Source: Mycobacterium sp. E2479
GTDB lineage: Bacteria; Actinomycetota; Actinomycetes; Mycobacteriales; Mycobacteriaceae
Reading direction: 5' to 3'
DNA: 60,139 nucleotides
Assembly: GCF_001667925.1 (NCBI RefSeq)
Contig: NZ_LZJR01000072.1
Coordinates: 1-60,139, forward strand
Shown: piece after piece, positions 59,015 to 60,139 of the stretch
How the letters are laid out: each line of letters starts with the position of its first letter
Position numbering within the stretch: the stretch's first letter is position 1
Translations under genes and position numbers: made by a program
The notes under the pieces: model-generated
Told to the model about the DNA's origin: nothing
Database searches by the model: none
Seen by the model: only the letters and a program-made list of their open reading frames with translations

Positions 59015-60139
59015 TCACCGAGGGAAATTCTCCTTGCTGGCATGCCTGCTCGCCTGCTGGCTCAGGCTTCGAACGGATGGCGCTTCGAAGAGCGTGGACA
59101 CCGGCAGTTCGATACTCAGCGCTGCATTGATCGCGGCGATCGCTCGCAAGGCCGATAGCGAGTCCCCGCCCAGGTCGAAAAATGACTGGTCGACGCCGAC
59201 GCGGTCGATACCCAGCACTTGGACGAAGATGTCGGCCAGAATCTCATCGACCAGGGTGGTCGGGGCGGCGCTAGAACCCTCGCCGATGACGTGACGTTTC
59301 GGCGACGGCACCGCTGTGATCGCGGGCTGCCCCGCCAGCGCTCTGCTGCCCCGACCGCAATCATTCTTGTCGAATGAAACCAACGACAAGATGGGGCGCC
59401 CCGGGCCAGCGGCCATGGAAGCCAAAACTCGGGTAAACCGCTCCACCACCGCGTCGATCCCGGCGATGGCGAAGACATCGGTGCGGTATTGAACCCTCAG
59501 GGTCAGTTCACGGCCGGGCCCAGCCTGGATCGTGAGTGGATAGTGATAACTGTCGTGGGTGGTGAGCTCGCTTGCGGTCAACCCGTCGGCGCCCACCAAA
59601 GCCGGGGCATCGGCCGGGTAGTTCTCGTAAACGAAAACGGTGTCGAAAAGTTGGTCGTGGCCGGTGATGCGGTGGATGTCGTTAAGTGCCAGGTGTTGGT
59701 GTTCAACGGTTTTGGTGTGTGCGCGTTGCAGCTGGTCGAGTAGCTCGGTGGTGGTCGTTGTCGGGGTGAGGTTGGCCCGCACCGGCACGGTGTTGATCAG
59801 CAGGCCCACCATCGCCTCGGCGCCGGGCACCTCGGCCGGCCGACCCGAGACCACCGCACCAAAGGCGACGTCGTGCTGGCCGGTCAACCACACCAGCAGC
59901 TGCGCCCACCCGGCCTGCAGCACGGTGTTGACAGTGGTGTGCTGCGAGCGAGCCAGCTCGCCAACAGCACGAGTGAGCGGCTCGGGCACCCGATAGGAGG
60001 CGACGCCACGACGCCCATGGCCCACCCGATCGGCTGGCCCGACCAACGTGGGAGTGTCAAAGCCGGCCAGCACCGCACGCCAGGCCGCGCGGGCGGCCTG
60101 AAGGTCACGACCGGCCAGCCAGCTGACAAACCGGCGATA
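59015..60139 (-). CDS. non-ribosomal peptide synthetase, 3' end (condensation then carrier domain)
   Basis: 374 residues visible, 5' part outside the window. Residues 1-240 are the C-terminal half of a condensation domain (YRRFVSWLAGRD..; TVNTVLQAGWAQLL; GRPAEVPGAEAMVGLLINTVPVR; YPLTIQAGPG). After only ~45 residues comes a peptidyl carrier domain with FFDLGGDSLSALRAI, Ser carrying the phosphopantetheine arm, then the stop. No adenylation domain lies between them and there is no thioesterase. Sequence style is that of mycobacterial NRPSs (VLGIDRVGVDQSFFDLGG). Not part of the H37Rv gene order here. Confidence 0.88.
   Translation of the reverse strand, partial: YRRFVSWLAGRDLQAARAAWRAVLAGFDTPTLVGPADRVGHGRRGVASYRVPEPLTRAVGELARSQHTTVNTVLQAGWAQLLVWLTGQHDVAFGAVVSGRPAEVPGAEAMVGLLINTVPVRANLTPTTTTTELLDQLQRAHTKTVEHQHLALNDIHRITGHDQLFDTVFVYENYPADAPALVGADGLTASELTTHDSYHYPLTIQAGPGRELTLRVQYRTDVFAIAGIDAVVERFTRVLASMAAGPGRPILSLVSFDKNDCGRGSRALAGQPAITAVPSPKRHVIGEGSSAAPTTLVDEILADIFVQVLGIDRVGVDQSFFDLGGDSLSALRAIAAINAALSIELPVSTLFEAPSVRSLSQQASRHASKENFPR

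Overview
This is a chromosomal segment from a mycobacterium, most likely a slow-growing non-tuberculous species. GC is high, GTG/TTG starts and 4-nt ATGA/GTGA overlaps are common, and the gene order matches M. tuberculosis H37Rv from pks7 (Rv1661) down to Rv1626, read here in reverse. PE_PGRS30 (normally between argC and pheT) and PE17 (normally beside the Rv1647-type cyclase) are absent, which argues against the M. tuberculosis complex. These species-level statements rest on recalled gene order, not on a search.

Layout. (1) 1-6363: a truncated type I polyketide synthase (KS-AT-DH-ER-start of KR, pks7-like) behind a type III synthase (pks10). The first ~50 bases are inverted relative to the PKS. 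(2) 6476-15162: the arginine operon argC-argJ-argB-argD-argF-argR-argG-argH on the minus strand, with an ARG-box palindrome upstream of argC. MIRU-like self-closing mini-ORFs bridge three junctions, including a 56-bp unit repeated three times between argC and argJ. (3) 15209-24025: pheST, a membrane protein, a class III nucleotide cyclase, an MpaB-family oxygenase (plus strand), tsnR, and the infC-rpmI-rplT operon with an ATC start codon and an attenuator-like leader. (4) 24480-30115 (plus): lysX, an esterase-like membrane protein and two small genes. (5) 30123-39992: uvrA and uvrB, both behind matches to the RecA-independent (PafBC-type) damage promoter, with a metallo-beta-lactamase protein, a universal stress protein, a mannosyltransferase of the lipoarabinomannan-capping type and an MFS exporter between them. 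(6) 40152-48068: genes that H37Rv does not carry here: a receptor Ser/Thr kinase divergent from an FHA-ABC exporter (Rv1747-like), and a LigD-polymerase-type protein overlapping an Fpg/Nei-type glycosylase. A DUF402 protein (Rv1632c-like) sits among them. (7) 48085-56222: coaE, rpsA, polA, a DUF35/thiolase pair and the ANTAR regulator pdtaR. (8) 56335-60139: a tRNA-Leu gene whose 3' end is duplicated 1,674 bp downstream. The repeats bracket a small integrase-less island with two tiny secreted-peptide genes. Beyond it lie an isoprenylcysteine-methyltransferase-like gene and the 3' end of an NRPS gene in which a condensation domain runs directly into a carrier domain.

How the genes work together. 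Arginine biosynthesis is one translationally coupled transcription unit under ArgR. Translation genes (infC, rpmI, rplT, tsnR, pheST, rpsA) and DNA repair genes (uvrA, uvrB, polA, the LigD-Pol/Fpg pair) dominate the core. The most unusual elements are the mini-ORF relay, the tRNA-bounded mini-island, the KR-internal inversion at the left edge and the two matched damage promoters.
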